A DNA stretch of 6,800 nucleotides from Bacillota bacterium (GTDB taxonomy: Bacteria; Bacillota; Clostridia; Peptostreptococcales; Anaerovoracaceae): positions 1 to 6,800 of the forward strand of contig JAFYKS010000399.1 in NCBI GenBank assembly GCA_017537495.1. The letters are read 5' to 3'. A program made the position numbers and the translations under genes. Below, in pieces: positions 1 to 6,309 of the stretch. Each line of letters opens with the position of its first letter. Position 1 is the stretch's first letter. The notes under the pieces were generated by a model that saw only the letters and a program-made list of their open reading frames with translations, had not been told where the DNA came from and did not search any database.

Positions 1-2
1 AG

Positions 3-46
3 GCCGCATCCGGACTGAAGTCCGTCTGCAGCTTCGTGGCTTTTTT
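3..46 (+). terminator. possible intrinsic terminator or attenuator upstream of larE
   Basis: Bases 11-15 (CGGAC) pair with 20-24 (GTCCG) around a TGAA loop, and the stem extends across a 2x2 internal loop through GCA (6-8) with TGC (27-29). GCC (3-5) can also pair with GGC (38-40), directly before six T at 41-46. A competing pairing, GAAG (17-20) with CTTC (32-35), is also possible, which would suit an attenuator or riboswitch expression platform. The 5' part lies outside the window, so it could equally be the terminator of an upstream gene. No known nickel riboswitch core is visible in what remains. Confidence 0.35.
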
Positions 47-119
47 ATTATGTAGGAAATATCGTTCCGATTATATGGCATGGTTTCTGCATGTTAAAGA
101 AGCAGAATGGCTGGAAAGT

Positions 120-125
120 GGGGAG
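120..125 (+). promoter_or_regulatory. ribosome binding site that fixes the larE start
   Basis: GGGGAG lies six bases before ATG 132. The open frame continues upstream to a GTG at 36, but that start has no Shine-Dalgarno sequence and would overlap the hairpin and T run. The extra 32 residues it would add do not resemble a LarE N-terminus. GTG 129 is the only close competitor. Confidence 0.7.
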
Positions 126-131
126 TACGTG

Positions 132-899
132 ATGACACTAAAAGAGTTTTTCGTTGCGAATCCAAAGATTGCCCTGGCCTTCAGCGGAGGGGTGGATTCT
201 GCATACCTGTTATATGCGGCTTTGGAACAAGGGGCTGAGGTAAAGGCGTATTTTATAAAAAGCCAGTTTCAGCCGGAGTTTGAGCTGGAAGATGCCCGGA
301 GACTGGTATCAGAACTGGCAGAGCGGTTTAACCGTGATGAAGAAAGTATGATGTGTGTGATTTCTCTGGATGTTCTGGCCTGTGATACGGTGGCGGCAAA
401 TCCTGCGGATCGGTGCTACTACTGCAAGCAGCGGATTTTTGGGGCGCTCCTGGAGGCTGCCGCCGCAGATGGATTTACTGTCATCATGGATGGAACCAAT
501 GCTTCTGATGAAGAGGGAGATCGTCCGGGAATGCGTGCACTGCAGGAGCTGCAGGTGAAATCACCGCTGCGGCTTTCTGGTCTGACGAAAGATGATGTGC
601 GCCAGCAGTCGAGAAAAGCAGGACTCTTTACCTGGGACAAACCGTCCTATGCCTGCCTGGCTACCCGGATTCCAACAGGACAAACTATTACTGCAGAGGT
701 CTTGAAGCAGGTGGAAGCGGCAGAAACATCCCTGGAAACATTGGGGTTCCGGGACTTTCGGATACGCCTGTTTCACGGAGCTGCGAGAATTCAGCTGAAA
801 CCGGACCAGATGGAACTGGCCATTGTGAAACAAAGGGAAATCCTGGAGCAGATGAAACCGCTGTTTGCAGAGATTTTGCTGGATATGGAGGGAAGATAG
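132..899 (+). CDS. larE: LarE, ATP-dependent pyridinium-3,5-biscarboxylate mononucleotide sulfurtransferase
   Basis: LarE is a cytoplasmic PP-loop enzyme. It adenylates the two carboxylates of the LarB product and replaces them with thiocarboxylates in NPN cofactor synthesis. With the start at 132 it has 255 residues, close to the family's usual 255-280. The PP-loop motif SGGVDS is at residues 18-23, DGTN at 120-123 and RPG at 131-133. Cysteines are at 95 and 98 (RCYYCK) and at 175 (YACLATR). Cys175 matches the sacrificial cysteine (Cys176) of L. plantarum LarE. As I recall that protein, it lacks the other two, so three cysteines point to the [4Fe-4S]-carrying subtype. It is the first gene of the operon, and its stop TAG abuts the larB ATG (TAGATG), indicating translational coupling. 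Family assignment is firm; the cluster type is inferred. Confidence 0.93.
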   Translation: MTLKEFFVANPKIALAFSGGVDSAYLLYAALEQGAEVKAYFIKSQFQPEFELEDARRLVSELAERFNRDEESMMCVISLDVLACDTVAANPADRCYYCKQRIFGALLEAAAADGFTVIMDGTNASDEEGDRPGMRALQELQVKSPLRLSGLTKDDVRQQSRKAGLFTWDKPSYACLATRIPTGQTITAEVLKQVEAAETSLETLGFRDFRIRLFHGAARIQLKPDQMELAIVKQREILEQMKPLFAEILLDMEGR

Positions 900-1178
900 A
901 TGGAAAAGTTTGAAATAAAGGAGATGCTGGAGGCAGTGGCTGCCGGAATCACTTCGGTAGAAGAAGCCATGCTGCAGCTGAAGAAGGCACCTTTTGAGGA
1001 AATTGGCATTGCATCGCTGGATCACCATCGGGGATTGCGCCAGGGCGCATCGGAAATCGTATATGGTGCATCGAAAACGCCGGAACAGATTGAACTGATC
1101 TGCAGGACACTTTGGAATGCGGGTCAGAAGTCCATTATGATTACCCGTATGAAGCAGGAGGCGGTGGAAGTCATGTAG
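900..1178 (+). CDS. larB: LarB N-terminal domain, ends at in-frame amber stop
   Basis: This frame encodes 92 residues matching the N-terminal, non-PurE part of LarB. It has the start pattern ITSVEEAMLQLK (residues 18-29), then an arginine/glycine segment (HHRGLRQGASE) and YGASKTPEQI, a segment typical of the family. GGAGGGAA (887-894) lies five bases before ATG 900, which directly follows the larE stop. On its own this piece lacks the carboxylase catalytic domain and should not make the biscarboxylate product. It could act in trans with the C-terminal product if the gene is truly split, or be a dead fragment. The sequence shows no decay other than the stop codon. Confidence 0.65.
   Translation: MEKFEIKEMLEAVAAGITSVEEAMLQLKKAPFEEIGIASLDHHRGLRQGASEIVYGASKTPEQIELICRTLWNAGQKSIMITRMKQEAVEVM
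1176..1178 (+). other. in-frame amber codon within larB
   Basis: The local codons are GTC ATG TAG CAG ACT GAC CTG. The stop falls at codon 93, in the hinge between the N-terminal domain and the PurE-like domain. The following CAG fits the first part of the leaky-stop context CAR-YYA, but ACT does not fit the second. TAG is also the usual stop in this operon, so global reassignment of TAG is unlikely. Confidence 0.85.
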
Positions 1179-1204
1179 CAGACTGACCTGCCATTCACTT
1201 ATTA

Positions 1205-1212
1205 TAAGGAGG
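1205..1212 (+). promoter_or_regulatory. perfect internal Shine-Dalgarno sequence inside larB
   Basis: TAAGGAGG is a full complement to the 3' end of 16S rRNA and stands five bases before ATG 1218, 26 bases after the TAG. It overlaps the codons for Tyr-Lys-Glu-Ala within the larB frame. It decides the start of the downstream piece and makes reinitiation after the amber stop plausible. Confidence 0.75.
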
Positions 1213-1217
1213 CTCGC

Positions 1218-1655
1218 ATGGGCCTGGTAGGACAAATGCAGACCCCGCGTCAGCCAGGCTACATTTTGGTTGCAACCGGCGGAACCAGCGATATTCCTGT
1301 GGCAGAAGAAGCGGCCCTGACTGCAGAAATTCTGGGTAATAATGTAAAGCGAATTTATGATGTCGGCGTAGCCGGGATTCACCGCCTGCTGTCTCATACC
1401 GATGAAATTATGAATGCCAGAGTCATCATTGCTATTGCAGGTATGGAAGGGGCGCTTGCCAGTGTCATCGGGGGTCTGGCGGATTGTCCGGTTATTGCTG
1501 TTCCAACCAGTGTGGGTTATGGCACAGCGCTGGGCGGTGTAACTGCGCTTCTTTCCATGCTGAATTCCTGTGCAAGCGGAGTCAGCGTGGTAAACATCGA
1601 CAATGGCTTCGGTGCAGGTTATCAGGCTCACCTGATTAACAATATGGAGGGTTAG
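1218..1655 (+). CDS. larB: LarB C-terminal PurE-like catalytic domain
   Basis: This 145-residue protein corresponds to the AIR-carboxylase (PurE)-like domain of LarB. Visible motifs are [12 protein letters not shown] (21-32), [11 protein letters not shown] (47-57), [10 protein letters not shown] (74-83), VPTSVGYG (95-102) and NSCASG (116-121). Cys118 of this piece is residue 224 in full-length numbering and matches the catalytic Cys221 of L. plantarum LarB, which forms the cysteinyl-pyridine intermediate. All motifs look intact, so the catalytic domain shows no sign of drift. The start is chosen from the TAAGGAGG site. It ends five bases before larC. Whether this domain works without a fused N-terminal part is unknown. 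Confidence 0.8.
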   Translation: MGLVGQMQTPRQPGYILVATGGTSDIPVAEEAALTAEILGNNVKRIYDVGVAGIHRLLSHTDEIMNARVIIAIAGMEGALASVIGGLADCPVIAVPTSVGYGTALGGVTALLSMLNSCASGVSVVNIDNGFGAGYQAHLINNMEG

Positions 1656-1660
1656 TTATA

Positions 1661-2923
1661 ATGAAAACATTATATATTCAGTGCAGCATGGGAGCTGCAG
1701 GAGATATGCTGATGGGTGCTCTTTACGATTTGCTGGATGAGAATCAGAAGAAGGAATTCCTCCGCAAAATCAATTCCCTCGGCCTTCCCGGAGTGTCCGT
1801 AGAGGCAGAGGCTTCTGTGCGTGGCGGTATTACAGGAACACATATGCGCGTAACAGTCGATGGGGAGGAAGAAGTGGAAGGTCACGGTCATCATCACCAT
1901 CATCATCATTCCCATGAACACAACAGTCTGGGCGACATCCGCAGCATCATCCGCAGTCTGAATCTGTCCTATCAGGTAAAAGACAACGCATTGGCAATAT
2001 ACAATCTGATTGCGAGAGCCGAATCCAGGGTACACGGACATCCGATGGAACACATTCACTTCCATGAAGTGGGAAGCCTGGACGCGGTAACGGATGTAGT
2101 TGGCAATTGTATGCTGATGGAAATTCTGGGGGTGGAACGGGTTGCTGTTTCTGAAATTCATGTGGGAAGCGGCACCGTAAAGTGTGCTCACGGCATTCTT
2201 CCAGTACCTGCGCCGGCTACGGCTCTGATTCTGGAAGGTCTTCCGATTTACAGCGGTGACATTCAAACAGAGCTGTGCACACCGACTGGTGCGGCCCTGC
2301 TGAAACACTTCGGACAGAGTTTCGGGCCAATGCCTGCCATGACCATAGTGAAGACCGGTTATGGTATGGGGAATAAAGACTTTCCCCAGGCTGCAAACTG
2401 TGTGAGAGCCGTTCTCGGTGAAGACAGGGAGACAGCGGATCCGGTGCAGAACCATGGAAGGGATACGTTTGGCAGTGGTCTGACAGACCAGGTCTATGAA
2501 CTGTGCTGTAACATCGATGACATGACCGGCGAAGAAATCGGGTTTGCCATGGAACAGATTCTGGCAGCAGGGGCACTGGACGTGTGGACAGAGGCCATCA
2601 CCATGAAAAAGTCCCGGCCTGCCGTGAAACTCTGCGTGCTGGTTCGGGGAAAAGACCGCCAGTGGATGGCAGAAACAATCTTGAAATATACAACAACCAT
2701 CGGTGTGCGGGAACAGCAATGGCAGCGATATATCATGCGGCGATGTGAACAGAAGCAGGAAACACCGATAGGAGATATTAACGTAAAATTTGTCAGCGGA
2801 TGGGGAACAACCCGTGCCAAATATGAATACGAAGACCTGGCCCGCATTGCCCGGGAAAAGGGCATGAGTCTGGCAGAAGTGAAGACGGTTCTGGGGCAGG
2901 CCAGACTGCGCGGACAGGATTAG
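1661..2923 (+). CDS. larC: LarC, CTP-dependent nickel insertion protein of NPN cofactor synthesis
   Basis: LarC inserts Ni(II) into pyridinium-3,5-bisthiocarboxylate mononucleotide, using CTP, to complete the cofactor. The 420-residue product shows the LarC/DUF111 N-terminus (GAAGDMLMGAL, 11-21), a histidine-rich loop (75-87), HIHFHEVGSLDAVTDVVG (131-148), PVPAPAT (181-187) and ELCTPTGAAL (204-213). The C-terminal LarC2 part has NIDDMTGEEIG (284-294), GALDVW (304-309) and MKKSRP (315-320). In L. plantarum, larC1 and larC2 are joined by a programmed frameshift; here both parts are one continuous frame. GGAGGG (1646-1651) lies nine bases before the ATG, within the end of larB, so translation is probably coupled. 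Family assignment is very secure. Confidence 0.95.
   Translation: MKTLYIQCSMGAAGDMLMGALYDLLDENQKKEFLRKINSLGLPGVSVEAEASVRGGITGTHMRVTVDGEEEVEGHGHHHHHHHSHEHNSLGDIRSIIRSLNLSYQVKDNALAIYNLIARAESRVHGHPMEHIHFHEVGSLDAVTDVVGNCMLMEILGVERVAVSEIHVGSGTVKCAHGILPVPAPATALILEGLPIYSGDIQTELCTPTGAALLKHFGQSFGPMPAMTIVKTGYGMGNKDFPQAANCVRAVLGEDRETADPVQNHGRDTFGSGLTDQVYELCCNIDDMTGEEIGFAMEQILAAGALDVWTEAITMKKSRPAVKLCVLVRGKDRQWMAETILKYTTTIGVREQQWQRYIMRRCEQKQETPIGDINVKFVSGWGTTRAKYEYEDLARIAREKGMSLAEVKTVLGQARLRGQD
1883..1921 (+). repeat. histidine-rich tract in larC
   Basis: Ten of thirteen codons specify histidine (residues 75-87), seven of them in a row (77-83), mixing CAT and CAC codons. Such loops are common in LarC homologues and in nickel metallochaperones. 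It probably stores or delivers Ni(II), but this is inference from composition. Confidence 0.85.
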
Positions 2924-2935
2924 GAAAGGAAATCA

Positions 2936-3931
2936 ATGAGTAAGTGTCGGAAAGACAACTTCATATATATAGCTAAGAAACTGATCCAGATGCTTGCAGT
3001 ACTGGTGCTGCTGTCGATTATCGTCTTCACACTGGCGCAGATGTGCCCGGGAGATCCACTTCGTTCCTGGTACGGTGATGGTGTGGACCGGATGAGCGAG
3101 ACGGAGAAAGAGGCAGCCCGAACCAATCTTGGACTGGATGATTCCATACTGACACAGTATATGCGGTGGGCAGAAAACGCCCTTCACGGTGACTTGGGGA
3201 TTTCATTTAAATATAAGCAGCCGGTATCGGCGGTCATCAGCCGGATGTGGGGAAACACCCTGCTTCTGGGAGGTATTTCTTATGTGATGACCTTCGGACT
3301 GGCGGCTGTGCTTGGGGCTTTCTGTGTTCTGCGGGAAGGGTCCCGGACGGACCGGCTGATCTGCCGAATTGGTGTCATCAGTGGTAATATTCCGACCTTT
3401 TTCATGGCGCTGATGCTGATTCTGGTGTTCGCTGTGAATCTGCGGATTCTGCCGTCAGGAGGAGCATATTCCTACGGAAATGCAGGAAGTCTGACAGACC
3501 GGCTGATTCACCTGATTCTGCCGGTGACCGTACTGGTGGCAGAACACCTGTGGTATTATGCATACATGATTCGGAATAAACTCCTGGAGGAAACACGGAA
3601 GGACTACGTGCTGCTGGATAAGGCAAAGGGTATGAGCCGCCGTCGGATTTTATGGGGAAGCTGTATGAAAAATATTTTGCCGGGGATGCTGGTTATCGCC
3701 GCAATTTCGGTGCCTCATATTCTGGGCGGAACATATATAGTGGAATCCGTTTTCAGCTACCCGGGACTGGGGATGCTGAGTTTCGAGGCAGCTATGTATC
3801 AGGATTACAACATGCTTATGGCACTGTGCATGGTGACTGGTGCGGTGGTGATGTTTTTCAATATGCTGGCACAGATTCTGGGAGAAATTCTGGATCCCCG
3901 CATGGAATATGATGTGGAGGTGGAAGCATGA
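2936..3931 (+). CDS. nikB: NikB/OppB-type ABC transporter permease, probable nickel import
   Basis: This is the first inner-membrane permease of a nickel/peptide (Opp/Nik family) importer, 331 residues. One membrane segment near residues 15-36 is followed by a long extracytoplasmic stretch containing PGDP (38-41), NLGLD (64-68) and GDLGIS (85-90). Further hydrophobic segments lie roughly at 106-132, 145-170, 190-212, 248-270 and 293-316. The cytoplasmic EAA loop that contacts the ATPases is at about 224-249, with its conserved glycine (Gly232) and the closing ILP present. AAAGGA (2925-2930) is five bases before the ATG. The gene begins 12 bases after larC and overlaps nikC by four bases (ATGA). 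The family is certain; nickel as substrate is inferred from the lar neighbours, and peptide or another metal chelate remains possible. Confidence 0.85.
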   Translation: MSKCRKDNFIYIAKKLIQMLAVLVLLSIIVFTLAQMCPGDPLRSWYGDGVDRMSETEKEAARTNLGLDDSILTQYMRWAENALHGDLGISFKYKQPVSAVISRMWGNTLLLGGISYVMTFGLAAVLGAFCVLREGSRTDRLICRIGVISGNIPTFFMALMLILVFAVNLRILPSGGAYSYGNAGSLTDRLIHLILPVTVLVAEHLWYYAYMIRNKLLEETRKDYVLLDKAKGMSRRRILWGSCMKNILPGMLVIAAISVPHILGGTYIVESVFSYPGLGMLSFEAAMYQDYNMLMALCMVTGAVVMFFNMLAQILGEILDPRMEYDVEVEA

Positions 3932-4743
3932 AAACAAGGCGGCCGGTCATCTCCATGACACTGCTTGCTGTCATTACAGCAGTCTGTCTGCTGGCTCCGG
4001 TTCTGGCACCGTTTCCAACGGACTTTATGGATTCCTCGGTGGTAAATCAGCCACCCGGCAGAACCCATCTTCTCGGTACGGATCATATGGGCCGGGATCT
4101 TCTGAGTCTGATACTGTTTGGGGGAAGAGTATCCCTTTTTCTGGGCATTCTGTCCGGGGCTTTATCTACCGGCATCGCCGTCATTTACGGTACGGTCAGC
4201 GGGCTGGTGCCGGAGAAAATAAGCGATTTGATGATGCGGGTCTGTGAATTGCTGATGAGTATCCCGTCCATTCTGCTGGTACTGTTTCTTCAGGCAATTT
4301 GGGGACAGGCCACGGCTGCTTCCATCGCAGTGGTTATTGCCTTGACCAGCTGGATGAACATGGCAAAAATCGTCCGCAGCGAGGTGCGCCAGATCAGAAA
4401 TAGTGATTACGTGCTGGCAGTCAGGATTATGAAAGCGCCTTTCTGGTATATTTTGATCCGCCACCTGGTACCAAACTTTATTTCATCGATGATGTATATG
4501 GTGGTTGCCAATATCGGTCATGCAATTCTGACAGAGTCCACCCTCAGTTTCCTGGGGTTAGGGCTTCCGCTGACGGTGGTCAGCTGGGGAAGCCTTCTGT
4601 CCATGTCGCAAAACGTGCTGCTTTCCGGATACTGGTGGATGATTCTTCTGCCCGGACTGGTTCTGGTGACAACCCTGGTGTGTATTACTGACATCGGTGA
4701 GTGGATTCGCCGGGAAAATACAAGGCTGCACAGCAACTTATAG
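3928..4743 (+). CDS. nikC: NikC/OppC-type ABC transporter permease, probable nickel import
   Basis: This is the second permease subunit, 271 residues, expected to pair with NikB in the membrane. It has an N-terminal membrane segment (about 8-29), then the family hallmark HLLGTDHMGRDLLS (47-60) with GGRVSL (65-70). Further membrane segments lie near 71-93, 108-125, 130-147, 184-206 and 232-254. The ESTLSFLGLGLP segment (203-214) is typical. The EAA loop (161-183, ending HLVPN) carries Lys169 where the family normally has glycine. GGAGG (3916-3920) sits seven bases before the ATG inside nikB, and the ATGA overlap implies coupled translation, fitting one-to-one permease production. Substrate assignment rests on context only. 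Confidence 0.85.
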   Translation: MKTRRPVISMTLLAVITAVCLLAPVLAPFPTDFMDSSVVNQPPGRTHLLGTDHMGRDLLSLILFGGRVSLFLGILSGALSTGIAVIYGTVSGLVPEKISDLMMRVCELLMSIPSILLVLFLQAIWGQATAASIAVVIALTSWMNMAKIVRSEVRQIRNSDYVLAVRIMKAPFWYILIRHLVPNFISSMMYMVVANIGHAILTESTLSFLGLGLPLTVVSWGSLLSMSQNVLLSGYWWMILLPGLVLVTTLVCITDIGEWIRRENTRLHSNL

Positions 4744-4755
4744 GAGAAAAGAAAA

Positions 4756-6300
4756 ATGAAACGATTATCAGCACTTTTACTTATCATAATGATGTCCATG
4801 ACTGGCTGCAGTGGCCCAGCGGTGTCCAGTGGTATGGCAATGGACAATGAAACTCTGGTCTACGGCAGCGGTGATTATACTGCCATCAATCCGGCTCTCT
4901 TTGAACATGGGGAAATTAATGCCCTGATTTTCGCAGGCCTTACTGCTCATGATGCAGAAAATAACGTGGTTGCAGGGCTGGCAGAGGAATGGTCTTTCGA
5001 TGAAACGTCTCTCACCTGGACTTTCAAACTGCGGGAAGGCTTGACCTTTCACGATGGACATCCTCTGACTTCTTCCGATGTCAAGTTCACCCTGGAGGCT
5101 ATACTGAATCCGGACAATATGTCTGAAATTGTGTCCAACTACAAGGATATCGAGGAAATCACCTGTCCGGACAATCTGACTGTAACCATTAAGCTGAGCC
5201 GGAACAATGTGGCATTTCCGGATTATATGACCATCGGAATTTTACCGGAACATCTGCTGGCAGGGGAAAAACTGACAACCTGTGATTTCAACCGGAATCC
5301 GGTAGGCGCAGGTCCGTACAAGATGACCGCATGGGATATGGGGCAGTCCATCACCATGGAGAAATTTGATGGATATTATGACGGTGAACCGAACATCGAC
5401 CGCATTATCTTTAAAATTGTGCCTGATACGGACGCCCGGGCTATGCAGCTTGAATCCGGTGAAGTGGATATGGCGCAGATTACTGCCAAGACTGCAGGCA
5501 CGTTCCGTGAAAATGCGAACTACTCCGTATACCAGATGCGTACTGCCGATTACCGTGCAATAGCCTATAACTTCTGGAATCCGTATTTCCAGGCGCATCC
5601 GGAATTGTCCACTATCTTAAGCTATGCCTTTGACCGTGAGGCCATCGTGGAAAGTGTACTGCTTGGGGAAGGTGCTGCAGCCTACTCACCGCTTCAGATG
5701 GGACCATATAATCATGATACTATAAACAAGTTCGAATACAATCCGGAAAAGGTGAAATCTCTGCTGGAAGAAGCTGGCTGGTCCATGGGGTCTGACGGAT
5801 ATTACGAAAAGGACGGCGATCAGCTGGCCTTCACCATCGCAGCTATGAGTGATGACCAGGTTCGTGTGGATATGGCCACCATGTGTGCGAACCAGCTGCA
5901 GGCCATCGGTGCTAACGTAACTGCAGAAACCCGTCCGTCTCTGGACTGGGGAGGCCAGTTTGCCTGCATCATTGGCTGGGGAAGTCCGTTTGATCCGGAT
6001 GATCATACTTACAAAGTATTCACTACCGATGCCGGTGACAACTACACCGGTTACAGCAATCCTGAGATTGACCGGATTTTGACAGCAGCCCGCAGTACTT
6101 CTGATGAGGCGGAACGGCAGGAACTTTATCACAAGTTCCAGGAAGCGATGACAGTGAACATGCCGTATTCTTTCCTCGCCTATGTGGATGCAGACTACGT
6201 CATGAAGTCACAGATTAGGGGGATAACTCCAGAGACTGTTCTGGGCCATCATGGCGTGGGCGTGTTCTGGAATATCGCAGAGTGGAGTATTGAAGAATAG
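4756..6300 (+). CDS. nikA: NikA/OppA-type solute-binding lipoprotein, probable nickel receptor
   Basis: This is the extracytoplasmic receptor of the importer (solute-binding family 5), 514 residues. A hydrophobic signal peptide after MKRL ends in lipobox MTGC, giving a predicted lipidated Cys18 anchored outside the membrane. The family 5 signature runs from about 75 to 116 (LAEEWS, LTWTFKLREG, FHDGHPLTSSDVKF). It is followed by NPVGAGPYKM (181-190), DGYYDGEPNIDRI (205-217) and, late in the protein, YSNPEIDRIL (433-442). Such proteins bind peptides, nickel chelates or opines, and the fold alone does not tell which. Histidines near the C-terminus (GHHG, 497-500) are candidate metal ligands, but I cannot align them with the ligand of E. 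coli NikA. AGGAGA (4742-4747) is eight bases before the ATG. Confidence 0.85.
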   Translation: MKRLSALLLIIMMSMTGCSGPAVSSGMAMDNETLVYGSGDYTAINPALFEHGEINALIFAGLTAHDAENNVVAGLAEEWSFDETSLTWTFKLREGLTFHDGHPLTSSDVKFTLEAILNPDNMSEIVSNYKDIEEITCPDNLTVTIKLSRNNVAFPDYMTIGILPEHLLAGEKLTTCDFNRNPVGAGPYKMTAWDMGQSITMEKFDGYYDGEPNIDRIIFKIVPDTDARAMQLESGEVDMAQITAKTAGTFRENANYSVYQMRTADYRAIAYNFWNPYFQAHPELSTILSYAFDREAIVESVLLGEGAAAYSPLQMGPYNHDTINKFEYNPEKVKSLLEEAGWSMGSDGYYEKDGDQLAFTIAAMSDDQVRVDMATMCANQLQAIGANVTAETRPSLDWGGQFACIIGWGSPFDPDDHTYKVFTTDAGDNYTGYSNPEIDRILTAARSTSDEAERQELYHKFQEAMTVNMPYSFLAYVDADYVMKSQIRGITPETVLGHHGVGVFWNIAEWSIEE

Positions 6301-6309
6301 GGAGAATCG

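Larger units (their letters stand above)
900..1655 (+). pseudogene. larB: larB locus, full-length frame interrupted by one in-frame TAG
   Basis: Read through, this frame gives 251 codons, the normal length of LarB, which carboxylates and hydrolyses nicotinic acid adenine dinucleotide to the 3,5-biscarboxylate mononucleotide. The only interruption is TAG at 1176-1178 (codon 93). The 13 codons between the stop and ATG 1218 are open and include [10 protein letters not shown], which resembles the linker of intact LarB proteins as I remember them. Because both halves are in the same frame, a base substitution or a true stop explains it and an indel does not; CAG to TAG is one possible single change. 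I list the locus here as a possible nonsense pseudogene. The two halves are also listed as separate genes because a strong internal start is present. Which is right cannot be decided from sequence alone. Confidence 0.5.

Noticed and set aside
78..93. GCATG-N6-GCATG repeat as an operator for a nickel regulator
   Set aside because: It is too short, unlike the GTATGA-N16-TCATAC NikR operator, and CATG is self-complementary, so it is easily found by chance.
47..110. Promoter for larE
   Set aside because: AT-rich stretches such as TTATAT near 71-76 exist, but no convincing -35 and -10 pair with proper spacing could be found.
36..131. N-terminal extension of larE from GTG 36
   Set aside because: It has no ribosome binding site, overlaps the hairpin and T run, and encodes residues unlike LarE; ATG 132 has GGGGAG at good spacing.
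1176..1178. Pyrrolysine or reassigned glutamine at the larB amber codon
   Set aside because: TAG is the ordinary stop for most genes in this operon, whereas pyrrolysine users tend to avoid it. No suppressor tRNA or downstream recoding element is visible. It is kept only as a remote option.
561..1631. Long reverse-strand open frame opposite larE and larB (356 codons)
   Set aside because: Its product has no recognisable domain and is rich in His, Cys, Arg and Ser, as expected for an antisense shadow of genes with clear homology.
1670..2719. Long reverse-strand open frame opposite larC (349 codons)
   Set aside because: It is a shadow frame; its run of Met codons is simply the complement of the LarC histidine tract.
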